NCBI RefSeq assembly: GCF_900116435.1
Contig: NZ_FPAZ01000011.1
Coordinates: 1-64,000, forward strand
Origin: Pseudoalteromonas lipolytica
Lineage (GTDB): Bacteria > Pseudomonadota > Gammaproteobacteria > Enterobacterales > Alteromonadaceae
DNA length: 64,000 nt
Direction: 5' to 3'
Position 1 is the stretch's first letter, and every line of letters starts with the position of its first letter. The position numbers and the translations under genes are program-made. Shown one piece after another: positions 27,183 to 36,384 of this stretch. Below the pieces are notes generated by a model. The model made no database searches. It was not told the origin of the DNA and worked only from the letters and a program-made list of their open reading frames with translations.

Positions 27183-27230
27183 TTGACTTCTCATATTTGA
27201 TCATCTAACCTTTTAGACGTCTAAACATCC
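27183..27230. promoter_or_regulatory. Tandem MetJ boxes and metB promoter region
   Basis: AGACGTCT at 27215-27222 is a perfect met box. Adjacent in-phase octamers are weaker: GATCATCT (27199-27206) and AACCTTTT (27207-27214) match four of eight bases, and AAACATCC (27223-27230) matches five. TTGACT at 27183-27188 with TAACCT 17 bases on is a plausible metB promoter, which the boxes would cover. Confidence 0.8.
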
Positions 27231-27250
27231 AATTCTAAGTAGGTGATGAA

Positions 27251-28516
27251 ATGAGTGAAAAAAATAAAGCGACGATTGCTGTTCGTCATGGCATTGAAGC
27301 CGATAAACACCACGGTGCAGTCGTTCCACCAATTTACTTATCAACCACTTATTCGTTCGCTGATTTTGATACTAAGCGCCAATATGACTATGGCCGCAGT
27401 GGTAACCCTAACCGTGATATTTTAGCCGAAACACTCGCTGAACTAGAGGGCGGAGCTAAAGGCATTATTACTGCGACAGGCATGGCGGCTGTTCACTTAA
27501 CGACACAGCTTTTGAATAGCGATGATACCTTGGTTATTCCACATGACTGTTACGGCGGTAGCTATCGTTTATTTACCTCATTAGAGAAGCGCGGTTTACT
27601 GAAACTAAAAGTGCTTGATTTAACAAAAGCTGAAAATCACCAAGAAATCTTAGCGATAAAACCTAAACTGATCTGGATTGAAACACCCAGTAACCCCATT
27701 TTACGCCTAACAGATATTAAAGCGATTACCGCCATTGCTAAACAATCCGGTGCACTTGTTGCGGCTGATAACACGTTTTTATCGCCGGCCTTGCAAAACC
27801 CGATTGAGTTTGGTGTTGATATAGTCGTGCATTCAACGACTAAATACATTAACGGTCACTCTGATGTGGTTGGCGGTGCTGTTATTGCAGCAACGCAAGA
27901 GTTGGGTGATGAACTGGCTTGGTGGGCAAATAATATTGGTATTACGGGTGCACCGTTTGATAGTTATCTTACTCTGCGTGGTTTACGCACTTTAAATGTG
28001 CGTTTAAAACAGCACCAAGAGAATGCGTTTGCAATTGCAGAATATTTAGAAGATTCACCGTTTGTGAGCCAAGTATATTATCCCGGTCTCGCTTCTCATC
28101 CTCAGCATGCGCTCGCTAAAGCACAGCAACGCGGTTTTGGTGGCATGGTGAGTTTTGATATTAAAGGCGACATTAATGATGCTGCGGCTTTTCTAACAGG
28201 CCTTAAAGAGTTTAGCTTAGCCGAATCATTGGGGGGCGTTGAGAGTTTAATTTGTCACCCTGCGACCATGACTCATGCTGGAATGGAGGCAAAAGCTCGC
28301 TTAGAAGCAGGGGTGGGTGATACGTTAATTCGTATCTCTGTTGGCATTGAGGATGTAAAAGATTTAATTGCCGATTTAGACCGTGTTTTCAATTTAGTTA
28401 AACCAGGTCAGGGGCAGCAAGCCACTCAGAGCAACGCGAAGCAAACGCACACGCAAGCCAATACGCAACAAAGCAGCACTTTTAAGTTAACGCCAGCACA
28501 TACGGCATTGTGGTAG
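27251..28516 (+). CDS. metB: Cystathionine gamma-synthase
   Basis: MetB joins activated homoserine with cysteine to form cystathionine. The PLP lysine is Lys198 in VVHSTTKYINGHSDVVGG, and the substrate region YDYGRSGNPNRD is present. The 421 residues exceed the family's usual 385 or so: about 35 extra residues follow VKPGQGQQ, rich in Gln, Thr and Ala (QATQSNAKQTHTQANTQQ). AGGTGAT precedes the ATG. It is followed by metL after four bases, and both should be repressed by MetJ. Confidence 0.95.
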   Translation: MSEKNKATIAVRHGIEADKHHGAVVPPIYLSTTYSFADFDTKRQYDYGRSGNPNRDILAETLAELEGGAKGIITATGMAAVHLTTQLLNSDDTLVIPHDCYGGSYRLFTSLEKRGLLKLKVLDLTKAENHQEILAIKPKLIWIETPSNPILRLTDIKAITAIAKQSGALVAADNTFLSPALQNPIEFGVDIVVHSTTKYINGHSDVVGGAVIAATQELGDELAWWANNIGITGAPFDSYLTLRGLRTLNVRLKQHQENAFAIAEYLEDSPFVSQVYYPGLASHPQHALAKAQQRGFGGMVSFDIKGDINDAAAFLTGLKEFSLAESLGGVESLICHPATMTHAGMEAKARLEAGVGDTLIRISVGIEDVKDLIADLDRVFNLVKPGQGQQATQSNAKQTHTQANTQQSSTFKLTPAHTALW

Positions 28517-28520
28517 AAAA

Positions 28521-30866
28521 ATGGTAAATATTGTTCATAAATTTGGTGGCTCAAGCTTAAGCTCTGCAGAGCGTTATCATGCTGTGGCAAATATTGTTTT
28601 AGCAAATACGCAGCAAGGTGATTGTGTGGTGGTGTCTGCATCGGGCAAAACAACCGACACCTTGGTAAAACTTTGGCAAAGTTATCAACAGCAAGATAAC
28701 CAAGCGGTTAGTGATATTTTATTGCTGATTGATAATAATCAGCGCGCCTTAATAGAGCAGCTGTTAGTAGCAAAAAACAAGCAGCAGGCATTGGCACAAT
28801 TAAAAGATGAGCTGGCGCTATTAAATATACTTATTGCTAAACAGCAACTACAAGAAGCCGTGTTGCTAGCACATGGAGAAGTATGGTCTGCGCGTTTATT
28901 AGCGGGCTATCTAAATCAGCTGGGTGTGGCAGCACAGGATGTGGATGCACGGCAGTTATTTACATTAAATGATGGCCAACTATTGCATCAAAAGAATCAA
29001 CAGCAATGCACCGATGCGATCAGTAAAGTAAAGATCAATGTGGTGACAGGCTTTATCGCTGCAGATTGTCAGGGTAAGACGGTAACACTGGGTCGTAATG
29101 GCAGTGACTACAGTGCGACCTTGTTAGCAAGCTATACCTTTGCCAAGCAAGTGTCTATTTGGACTGATACCCAAGGTGTATTCAGTACAGACCCTCGTAA
29201 GGTGAAAAACGCCGTTAAATACGCAAAAGTGTGCCGAGAGCAAGCTAATTTATTGGCTCGCTTAGGTAACCCTGTTTTACATGCAAAAACCTTATCACCG
29301 CTTAAAGACAGCGACATTAAACTTGTTGTAAGAAGTAGCTTTGATTGTGATGCCAGCCCAACTGAGGTTGTAAAAGAAGGGTATAGCAAGGCGAAGCGTT
29401 TTATTACGACCTTAGATAATATCGATTTACTGCGTGTTGATACGCTAAGCACAGGTGAAGTGGGGGAGCTGAGTCAGCTAATTCAGCACAGTTTGCATCA
29501 TTTTGTGAAAGAAGGTGATACCTATTTGCTGGTACCAGGGCACAGTACTCATCAAGTGGTGAGTCACCTTGCTGGGCGGGCTAATATTGTTGAATCTAAT
29601 TTAAGCGGCTGCGCGGTTGTGGCACCAAGTAGCGATGTGAGCCAGTTAGCTGAACAAGCAATTTCGCTCCTTAAAGAGCAAAGTATTCATCCACGCTTTG
29701 TACAACAAGATCAGCAGTATGTGTTGCTACTAAACGATCAAGCTATAGACAGCGATGTACTGACCCTGTTGCATGATAAATTGGTCAACAAGGGTCAAGA
29801 ACTGGCTATTATCGTGGCTGGGCTGGGTAATGTTGGTGAAGTCTTTCTATCACAGTTACAGGCTCAGTTTGTTAGGTTATCAGCTCATTACCAGATTAAA
29901 GTCGTGGCATTATTACGCTCAAAGCAAATGCTATTTAGTGCCAGTGGCTTGAACACAGAAACGTGGCAAGCGCAGTGGCAAAGTGAAGCCCAACACTACG
30001 ATAAAGAAACACTGCTAACACGTATTAGCGAACTTGATTACGAACACAAAGTGGTGATTGATATCACCGCCAGTGAAGCGTTTAGCCAATTATACCCAGC
30101 ACTCGTTGAGCTTAATTGTCATTTAATTAGTGCCAATAAATATGCAGGCACAGCGGCAAATGATTGGTATCAAACATTGCGCTCTAATTTAGCTGAGCGT
30201 AATTTGTTGTGGCGTTATAACACCAGTGTAGGGGCCGGCTTACCAATTAACTTTGCATTGGCAGACTTACAAAATAGTGGTGATAGTATTCATCGTATAG
30301 AAGGGGTTTTTTCGGGGACGCTGTCGTGGTTGTGCAGTTGCTATGATGGTAACGTTCCGTTTACTGAACTTGTGCTACAAGCGCAGCAAATGGGCTACAC
30401 CGAACCTGACCCGCGTGAAGATTTATCTGGCCGAGATATGCAGCGCAAGTTACTTATTTTAGCCCGCGATTTAGGGTTAGATTTAGAGCTTGATGACATT
30501 GCATTAACGCCATTGATGCCTGAAGAACTGGCAACAGGAAGTTGGCAAGACTTCCTTGCGAACAGGCATTTGCTTGATGCATTCATCGAAGAAAAGGCTG
30601 CCATTGCACAGGCCGAAAATAAAGTTGTTCGCTACACCGGTGCAATTACGCTCGTTGATGGTAAAGCGAAAGCAGCCGTTGGCTTAGTGAATGTTGCACA
30701 CGATGATGTATTAGCTAGCTTAAAGCCGGGTGATAATATTTTTGTGATTAATTCGCAGTGGTACACAGACAACGCGCTCGTCATTCAAGGCCCTGGTGCA
30801 GGAAAAGAAGTGACTGCTGCGGGAGTTCATTCAGACCTTTACTGGTTAGTGAATAACTTAAAATAA
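28521..30866 (+). CDS. metL: Bifunctional aspartokinase II / homoserine dehydrogenase II
   Basis: MetL phosphorylates aspartate and reduces aspartate semialdehyde to homoserine, the first and third steps towards methionine. The 781 residues have an N-terminal kinase domain (VHKFGGSSLSSAERY; LGRNGSDYSATLLAS near 190), a central ACT-like linker, and a C-terminal homoserine dehydrogenase with Rossmann start VAGLGNVGEVFL (about 434) and GTLSWLCSCY ... EPDPREDLSGRD. No SD is needed if it is coupled to metB, four bases upstream. A strong terminator follows. Confidence 0.95.
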   Translation: MVNIVHKFGGSSLSSAERYHAVANIVLANTQQGDCVVVSASGKTTDTLVKLWQSYQQQDNQAVSDILLLIDNNQRALIEQLLVAKNKQQALAQLKDELALLNILIAKQQLQEAVLLAHGEVWSARLLAGYLNQLGVAAQDVDARQLFTLNDGQLLHQKNQQQCTDAISKVKINVVTGFIAADCQGKTVTLGRNGSDYSATLLASYTFAKQVSIWTDTQGVFSTDPRKVKNAVKYAKVCREQANLLARLGNPVLHAKTLSPLKDSDIKLVVRSSFDCDASPTEVVKEGYSKAKRFITTLDNIDLLRVDTLSTGEVGELSQLIQHSLHHFVKEGDTYLLVPGHSTHQVVSHLAGRANIVESNLSGCAVVAPSSDVSQLAEQAISLLKEQSIHPRFVQQDQQYVLLLNDQAIDSDVLTLLHDKLVNKGQELAIIVAGLGNVGEVFLSQLQAQFVRLSAHYQIKVVALLRSKQMLFSASGLNTETWQAQWQSEAQHYDKETLLTRISELDYEHKVVIDITASEAFSQLYPALVELNCHLISANKYAGTAANDWYQTLRSNLAERNLLWRYNTSVGAGLPINFALADLQNSGDSIHRIEGVFSGTLSWLCSCYDGNVPFTELVLQAQQMGYTEPDPREDLSGRDMQRKLLILARDLGLDLELDDIALTPLMPEELATGSWQDFLANRHLLDAFIEEKAAIAQAENKVVRYTGAITLVDGKAKAAVGLVNVAHDDVLASLKPGDNIFVINSQWYTDNALVIQGPGAGKEVTAAGVHSDLYWLVNNLK

Positions 30867-30896
30867 TTTTGCTGATCTTAGTTTAAATAGCTAAGC

Positions 30897-30922
30897 AAAA
30901 AGCGCCCAATGGGCGCTTTTTT
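30897..30922 (+). terminator. Terminator of metBL
   Basis: AAAAAGCGCCC and GGGCGCTTTTTT form a strong stem around AAT. It lies between the convergent metL and mrcA ends and can act both ways. Confidence 0.9.
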
Positions 30923-30951
30923 ATTAGTCTAATAAAGGTGTTAAAGACTGT

Positions 30952-33462
30952 TTAGAACAGCTCTTCCTCTGTAGAAAGTGACTCTTCAAACACATTAGTC
31001 GGTTGCTCAAGGACATACTTCGTCGGAGCGGTGCCTTTAATAAAGTACTCAAAGCGACTGGTGTAATCATTTTTATGGCTCAGTAACCCTGTTGCTAAAT
31101 CAATGCGCACAGACACTAAGCCTTCTGGAAACTCAATCGGTGCCTCAGGCATACCATCTAAAGCAACTCGCATAAAATCAACCCAAGCTGGTTGAGCCGT
31201 TTTTGCGCCTGATTCAGCCCCTGATATTTGTGACTTATCAAGGTTACTGTTGTAGGTTGAACGACCCAGTGGGTTGCCTGGGTTATCAAAGCCAACCCAC
31301 ACAGAGGTCAGTACATTGCGATTAAAACCACTAAACCATGTATCAACAGAGTCATTCGTGGTTCCGGTTTTACCTGCTAGATCACGGCGATCAAGCGCTT
31401 GTGCACGCCAGCCAGTACCACTCCAACCTGTTTTATGTGCCCAGCTTCCGCCACCCCAAATTGCGCTGTGCATTGCTTGCGAAATTAAGAAAGCATTTTG
31501 TTTTGAGATGATACGAGGCGCGCAGCGAGGCTGAGCATTGTGTTCTAATTCTGTGGCCACCAGTTGGCTATCATCAAGTGTTGCAAAATCGGGCGTGACC
31601 TTTTGCTCTGGGGTATCACAGGCAAGCTCTGGTGTGGCTTTATATAAAGTTGTTCCAGCAGAATCTTGAATTTCAGAGATGTAATAAGGCGTAATTAAGT
31701 GCCCTCCATTTGCAAAGGCACTCATGCCGCGTGCAAGCTCAAGAGGCGTAATAGAGGCACTCCCTAATGCCAGCGACTCACTGCGGTTAATGTCGCTATT
31801 CAAAAAGCCAAACTTTAATAAATGATCTGCTGTGCGCTCTAAACCAACACCGCGTAATAACCGAACTGAAATAACGTTTTTAGATTGTGCTAAAGCACGA
31901 CGAATACGAATAGGGCCATTGTAAACTGCTGGGCTATTTTTAGGACGCCATGCAACACCTTGGCTTTTGTCCCATTGGTTAATGGGGGCATCATTTAAGA
32001 TTGAGGCTAAGGTATAGCCATTTTCTAACGCCGCTGAGTAAATAAATGGTTTAATATTCGAACCTACTTGGCGCTTAGCTTGTACTGCACGATTATATTG
32101 GCTTTGCTCAAAACTATACCCTCCCACAATGGCTTTTATGCGACCATCTTGAGGGTCAAGTGATACTAAGGCGCTTGATGCTTCGGGTACTTGGCTTAAA
32201 ATATAACTGTCATCTGGATTCTTACGTAGCCAAATTTGTTCGCCAGCATTGAGAATTTCGGTGGCCGTTTTCGGTGCAAAACCTTGGCGATAACGGGTAA
32301 TGTATTTACGTGCCCATTTTAGGCCATCCCACTCAAGGGTTATATGCTCGCCATTTTTTAGTAATACCTGCGCAGATTGCTCAGCAACATTAGTGACTAC
32401 GCCCGCACGTAAAGGGCCAAACTCTTTCACGTCTTTTAGTTTATCTAAAATAGCGTCTTCGCTAAGCGGACTATCCGTATTGCTATCCCAAAGCTGCGCG
32501 GTGGCGCCTCGGTATCCATGGCGCATATCGTAGGCATGTAGATTGTCGACGAGCGCATCTTGGGCTGCTTGTTGAATATTAGACTCAACACTGGTGTATA
32601 CTTTAAAACCGGTGTTGTATGCACGTTCGTGGCCGTAACGGGCCACCATTTCTGCACGCACCATTTCAGATATATACGGTGCATAGACTTCAATTTCTGC
32701 CCCATGAAATTTAGCGGTAATTGGTGCGTTAATGGCTTCTTCGTATTCACTCTGGGTAATATATTTTTCGGTTAACATACGGCCAAGAACAACATTTCGT
32801 CGACTTTTTGCGCGTGCAGGGTTACGAATGGGGTTTAAAGCCGAAGGCGCTTTGGGGAGACCTGCAATCATTGCCATTTGAGGCAGTGTAAGCTCATTCA
32901 GTTCTTTACCGTAATACACTTGTGCAGCAGCACCTATACCGAATGCGCGGTTACCTAATTCAATTTTATTTAAATATAATTCGAGAATTTCATCTTTGCT
33001 TAATATGCTTTCTATGTGCAAAGCAATGAAGATCTCTTTCACTTTACGGATGTATGCTTTTTCACGAGTTAAGAAGAAGTTACGGGCAAGTTGCATTGTT
33101 ATAGTACTTGCGCCTTGTTTCTTTTCTCCTGTAGATATGAGTACAATGGCTGAGCGGATGATACCGATAGGGTCGATACCAATATGTTCATAAAATCGAT
33201 TATCTTCAGTTGCTAAAATAGCATCGATTAAAGGCTGGGGAATTTCATCGATTGTGACCGGAATGCGGCGTTTTTCACCGAATTGGTTAATCAATAAACC
33301 ATCTCTAGAAAATACTTGCATAGGTGTCTGTAATTGAACGTCTTTCAGTACCTGAACGCTAGGAATATCAGGTTTAACGTAATAGTATAGACCGACTAAA
33401 GTGATTAGTCCTAAAAATGAGCAGATGATAATAAATTGTAAAGTTCGTTTTAATAAAATCAC
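30952..33462 (-). CDS. mrcA: Penicillin-binding protein 1A
   Basis: A bifunctional class A PBP that polymerises and crosslinks peptidoglycan. It has an N-terminal membrane anchor (about 8-28), a glycosyltransferase 51 domain (about 55-230) with ATEDNRFYEHIGID (Glu86) and QGASTITMQLARN, then an OB-like insert and a transpeptidase domain with the SxxK serine in VGSNIKPF, the SKN triad and KTGTTNDSVD. 836 residues is the usual length. The start is GTG at 33462 with AGGGA nine bases upstream. It diverges from pilM, a conserved gammaproteobacterial pairing. Confidence 0.95.
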   Translation of the reverse strand: MILLKRTLQFIIICSFLGLITLVGLYYYVKPDIPSVQVLKDVQLQTPMQVFSRDGLLINQFGEKRRIPVTIDEIPQPLIDAILATEDNRFYEHIGIDPIGIIRSAIVLISTGEKKQGASTITMQLARNFFLTREKAYIRKVKEIFIALHIESILSKDEILELYLNKIELGNRAFGIGAAAQVYYGKELNELTLPQMAMIAGLPKAPSALNPIRNPARAKSRRNVVLGRMLTEKYITQSEYEEAINAPITAKFHGAEIEVYAPYISEMVRAEMVARYGHERAYNTGFKVYTSVESNIQQAAQDALVDNLHAYDMRHGYRGATAQLWDSNTDSPLSEDAILDKLKDVKEFGPLRAGVVTNVAEQSAQVLLKNGEHITLEWDGLKWARKYITRYRQGFAPKTATEILNAGEQIWLRKNPDDSYILSQVPEASSALVSLDPQDGRIKAIVGGYSFEQSQYNRAVQAKRQVGSNIKPFIYSAALENGYTLASILNDAPINQWDKSQGVAWRPKNSPAVYNGPIRIRRALAQSKNVISVRLLRGVGLERTADHLLKFGFLNSDINRSESLALGSASITPLELARGMSAFANGGHLITPYYISEIQDSAGTTLYKATPELACDTPEQKVTPDFATLDDSQLVATELEHNAQPRCAPRIISKQNAFLISQAMHSAIWGGGSWAHKTGWSGTGWRAQALDRRDLAGKTGTTNDSVDTWFSGFNRNVLTSVWVGFDNPGNPLGRSTYNSNLDKSQISGAESGAKTAQPAWVDFMRVALDGMPEAPIEFPEGLVSVRIDLATGLLSHKNDYTSRFEYFIKGTAPTKYVLEQPTNVFEESLSTEEELF

Positions 33463-33594
33463 TTATATTTTCCCTAAATGGACTCCCAATTAGAATCGGA
33501 GACTGCTAGTATATATTGATTAAAAAATGAATAATATTTTTTCAGATAAAAATTATAACTTGTTTATTATTAAAACAAAGGCCAAGTTGCAAAC

Positions 33595-34674
33595 ATGCTA
33601 AGTCAGCTATTTAAAAAGCCTTCATCTATGATGGTAGGGATCGACATTGGATCGCACTGCATTAAAGCAGTGTTGTTGCAGGAGACAGACACAGGTTTGC
33701 GACTTGAGGCGTTAGCTATAGAGCCAATGCCAAAGGGAGCAATGTCTGAGCGTACAATTCAAGACATTGAAGCGATTGGCAATGTTATCGCTAAATTAAA
33801 AAGGAAAATACCTAAATCTGTTCAGGCTGCGGCAGTAGCCGTGTCTGGTCAAACCGTGATCACCAAAGTGATTTTCATGGATGTATCATTAACTGATGCT
33901 GAATTAGAGTCGCAAATTGCAATTGAGGCAGATAGCCTCATACCGTACCCACTTGATGAAGTAAATATAGACTTTGAAAAACTCGCCATTAATGAGGCCG
34001 ATCCGAGCAAGGTTAATGTATTGCTCTCAGCTGCCCGTACAGAAAGTGTTGAGGCACGCGTTGGTGCTTTAGAAACGGCTAATTTAAAAGCTAAAGTGGT
34101 CGATGTAGAAAGTTATGCACTTAGTCGAACGATGGATGTGTACTACCAGCAGTTGCCAAGCGATGCGTACAATAAGTGTGTTGCTGTGGTTGATATTGGT
34201 GCCGTGCTGATGTTAGTGAGCGTGGTACAAGCGGGTGAAACTATTTATACCCGTGACCAAGTGTTCGGTGGTGATCAATATACAAATAGCATTGTTGCTT
34301 ACTACAACAAAAGTTTTGATGAAGCTGAAATCGGCAAAACAACCGGTGATTTGCCGCCTAATTACACCTTTGAAGTATTGGCACCTTTCCAAACATCGTT
34401 GCTACAGCAAGTAAGACGTGCGGTGCAAATGTTCTTAACCACAAGTGGCAAAGATCATGTTGACTATATCGTTTTAACCGGTGGCACGGCGATGATTGAA
34501 GGGTTAGATCGCTTACTCATTGAAGAATTAGGAATTCATACTGTGGTTGCTGATCCTTTCGCAAACATTGAGGTTTCTCCAAGAGTTGATCGCAATGTGC
34601 TGCAGCGTCACCGAACGCAGTTTGCGATAGCTACTGGGTTGGCGTTAAGGAGCTTTTCATCATGCCACATATAA
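33595..34674 (+). CDS. pilM: Type IV pilus inner-membrane protein PilM
   Basis: PilM is the actin-like cytoplasmic protein that binds the PilN N-terminus in the type IV pilus alignment complex. The 359 residues carry the FtsA/PilM ATPase fold motifs: VGIDIGSHCIKAVLL at the start, CVAVVDIGAVLMLVSVV near the middle, and YIVLTGGTAMIEGLD. The SD is weak (AAGG region). It opens the operon pilMNOPQ, divergent from mrcA, and overlaps pilN by 13 bases. Confidence 0.95.
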   Translation: MLSQLFKKPSSMMVGIDIGSHCIKAVLLQETDTGLRLEALAIEPMPKGAMSERTIQDIEAIGNVIAKLKRKIPKSVQAAAVAVSGQTVITKVIFMDVSLTDAELESQIAIEADSLIPYPLDEVNIDFEKLAINEADPSKVNVLLSAARTESVEARVGALETANLKAKVVDVESYALSRTMDVYYQQLPSDAYNKCVAVVDIGAVLMLVSVVQAGETIYTRDQVFGGDQYTNSIVAYYNKSFDEAEIGKTTGDLPPNYTFEVLAPFQTSLLQQVRRAVQMFLTTSGKDHVDYIVLTGGTAMIEGLDRLLIEELGIHTVVADPFANIEVSPRVDRNVLQRHRTQFAIATGLALRSFSSCHI

Positions 34675-35234
34675 ACCTACTGCCTTGGCGCGAACAACAA
34701 CGTAAAGAATCACAGAATAAATTTGTGACAGTACTTTTTGCAGTTGTGGTTATCAGTTTCTTAAGTATGTATATATTAAGCTCTTTTTATAGTGGTTTAC
34801 GCGAAGGGCAAAATATAAAAAATGATTTCTTAAATACAGAAATTGCCTTGCTTAATCAGCGTATCCGCGAGATTAATGATCTTGATAAGAAAAAAGAAAG
34901 CCTTCAACAACGCATGCGACTCATTGAAGAGCTACAAAGTAGTCGTAACCTTGGTACGCAGATTATGGATGAAGTGGCAAAAATAGTGCCAGCGGGTGTC
35001 TATCTTACCAAGCTTGAGCGCCAAAATGACCGTATTCATGTGATTGGTCGCAGTGAATCTAACAATCGCTTATCGACGATGTTACGACAAGTGCAAAGCT
35101 CTTATTTGTTAGAGCGACCCGTAATGCAAGGCATTGTTGCAGGTGAACAAACATCTAGGCTATTGAGTGATTTTAATATGGATTTTTACGTTAAACCGTT
35201 TGATAAAATAGGAGAAGCACCTAATGAGCCTTGA
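34662..35234 (+). CDS. pilN: Type IV pilus assembly protein PilN
   Basis: PilN is a bitopic protein whose cytoplasmic N-terminus (MPHINLLPWREQQRKES, with the invariant INLLPWRE) binds PilM, and whose periplasmic part pairs with PilO. One membrane helix lies at about 23-43, then a coiled coil (about 58-90) and a small ferredoxin-like domain. AAGGAG lies ten bases before the ATG, inside the pilM end. It overlaps pilO by 11 bases. Confidence 0.95.
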   Translation: MPHINLLPWREQQRKESQNKFVTVLFAVVVISFLSMYILSSFYSGLREGQNIKNDFLNTEIALLNQRIREINDLDKKKESLQQRMRLIEELQSSRNLGTQIMDEVAKIVPAGVYLTKLERQNDRIHVIGRSESNNRLSTMLRQVQSSYLLERPVMQGIVAGEQTSRLLSDFNMDFYVKPFDKIGEAPNEP

Positions 35235-35829
35235 TATCAAATCGTTAACTGAAATAGATTGGAATGAAATAGAACTCGAAAACATGGGCGATTGGCCCAT
35301 TGCTGTAAAAGCACTGTGTTGTGCGTTTGTTGCGGCAATCGTGTTGTATTTCAGCTATAGCTTGTTAGTGTCAGACGAAATAACCAGCTATCACGCCGCG
35401 GTTGCAAAAGAAACCGAACTGCGCAATACGTACAAACAAAAATACGCTTTAGCCAGTAAATTAGAGTTATATCGTCAACAAATGGTCGACATGGAAGAAA
35501 AGTTTTCACAGCTTTTAAAACGCTTACCAACGTCGAATGAAACACCGGGGCTCCTTGACGACTTATCGTATGTGGGGACAACGAGCGGCTTAACCTTTTT
35601 GAAGATTGGCTGGTTGCCGGAAATTAAAAAAGAGTTTTACACCGAATTACCCATTAAAATTGAGGTAATAGGAACCTATCATGAGTTTGGTGACTTTGTT
35701 GGCAAAGTGGCACAGTTACCACGTATTGTGAGTTTGCATGATTTTACCATTCAAACGTCTAACGAGAATGAATTAACCTTTAGCGTTGTGGCAAAAACCT
35801 ACCGTTATGAAGGGGGGCCTAAGAAATGA
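35224..35829 (+). CDS. pilO: Type IV pilus assembly protein PilO
   Basis: PilO forms heterodimers with PilN in the periplasm and links the inner-membrane ring to PilP. The 201 residues have a membrane helix at about 26-46, a coiled-coil stretch (about 50-95) and a C-terminal ferredoxin-like domain ending LPRIVSLHDFTI. It sits between pilN and pilP with overlaps at both ends, so translation is probably coupled. Confidence 0.94.
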   Translation: MSLDIKSLTEIDWNEIELENMGDWPIAVKALCCAFVAAIVLYFSYSLLVSDEITSYHAAVAKETELRNTYKQKYALASKLELYRQQMVDMEEKFSQLLKRLPTSNETPGLLDDLSYVGTTSGLTFLKIGWLPEIKKEFYTELPIKIEVIGTYHEFGDFVGKVAQLPRIVSLHDFTIQTSNENELTFSVVAKTYRYEGGPKK

Positions 35830-36362
35830 GAAAGCTCCCGTTAATTATTGTTATGAGCTTGCTTCTCAGCGCCTGTAATGATGATACTTCAGAACAAAAA
35901 GAGTTTATTGATCAGGTAAAAGCGAGCACGACCCCTGAGGTTGAGCCTATTCCTCAAATGGCAAAGTTTGAATATTTTGAATACAGTGCAGGTGAGTTAC
36001 GTAGTCCGTTTGTCGCTCCAAAACCAGAAATAATTCAAAATAACTTGGTTCAAGTTAAAAACTGTTTACACCCAGACCCTGACCGTGTTCGTCAACCACT
36101 TGAAAAATACCCGCTCGATAACTTGTCAATGAAAGGCACTATCGGTAGTAAAGGGAGAACCTGGGCATTGATCAAAGCCGCTGACGACACGCTATATCGT
36201 GTCACAGAGGGTAATTATCTAGGTTTGTATCATGGTGAAATAAAAGAAGTGCACGACAATTATATACAATTATTAGAATTAATTCCTGATGGGTCTGGTT
36301 GTTGGAAAGAGCGTCTGACAAAACTAGAAATGTTAGAGGCAGATACAAATGGTGCAAGTTAA
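35826..36362 (+). CDS. pilP: Type IV pilus lipoprotein PilP
   Basis: PilP is an inner-membrane lipoprotein that connects the PilNO complex to the PilQ secretin. The signal peptide ends in the lipobox LLSAC (Cys17), followed by Asn-Asp. The C-terminal beta domain is recognisable from YPLDNLSMKGTIGSKGRTWALIKAADDTLYRV and GNYLGLYHGEI. The 178 residues are typical. It overlaps pilO by four bases and the start region of pilQ. Confidence 0.95.
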   Translation: MRKLPLIIVMSLLLSACNDDTSEQKEFIDQVKASTTPEVEPIPQMAKFEYFEYSAGELRSPFVAPKPEIIQNNLVQVKNCLHPDPDRVRQPLEKYPLDNLSMKGTIGSKGRTWALIKAADDTLYRVTEGNYLGLYHGEIKEVHDNYIQLLELIPDGSGCWKERLTKLEMLEADTNGAS

Positions 36363-36384
36363 TCGTATGAAAGGTAAAAATAAG

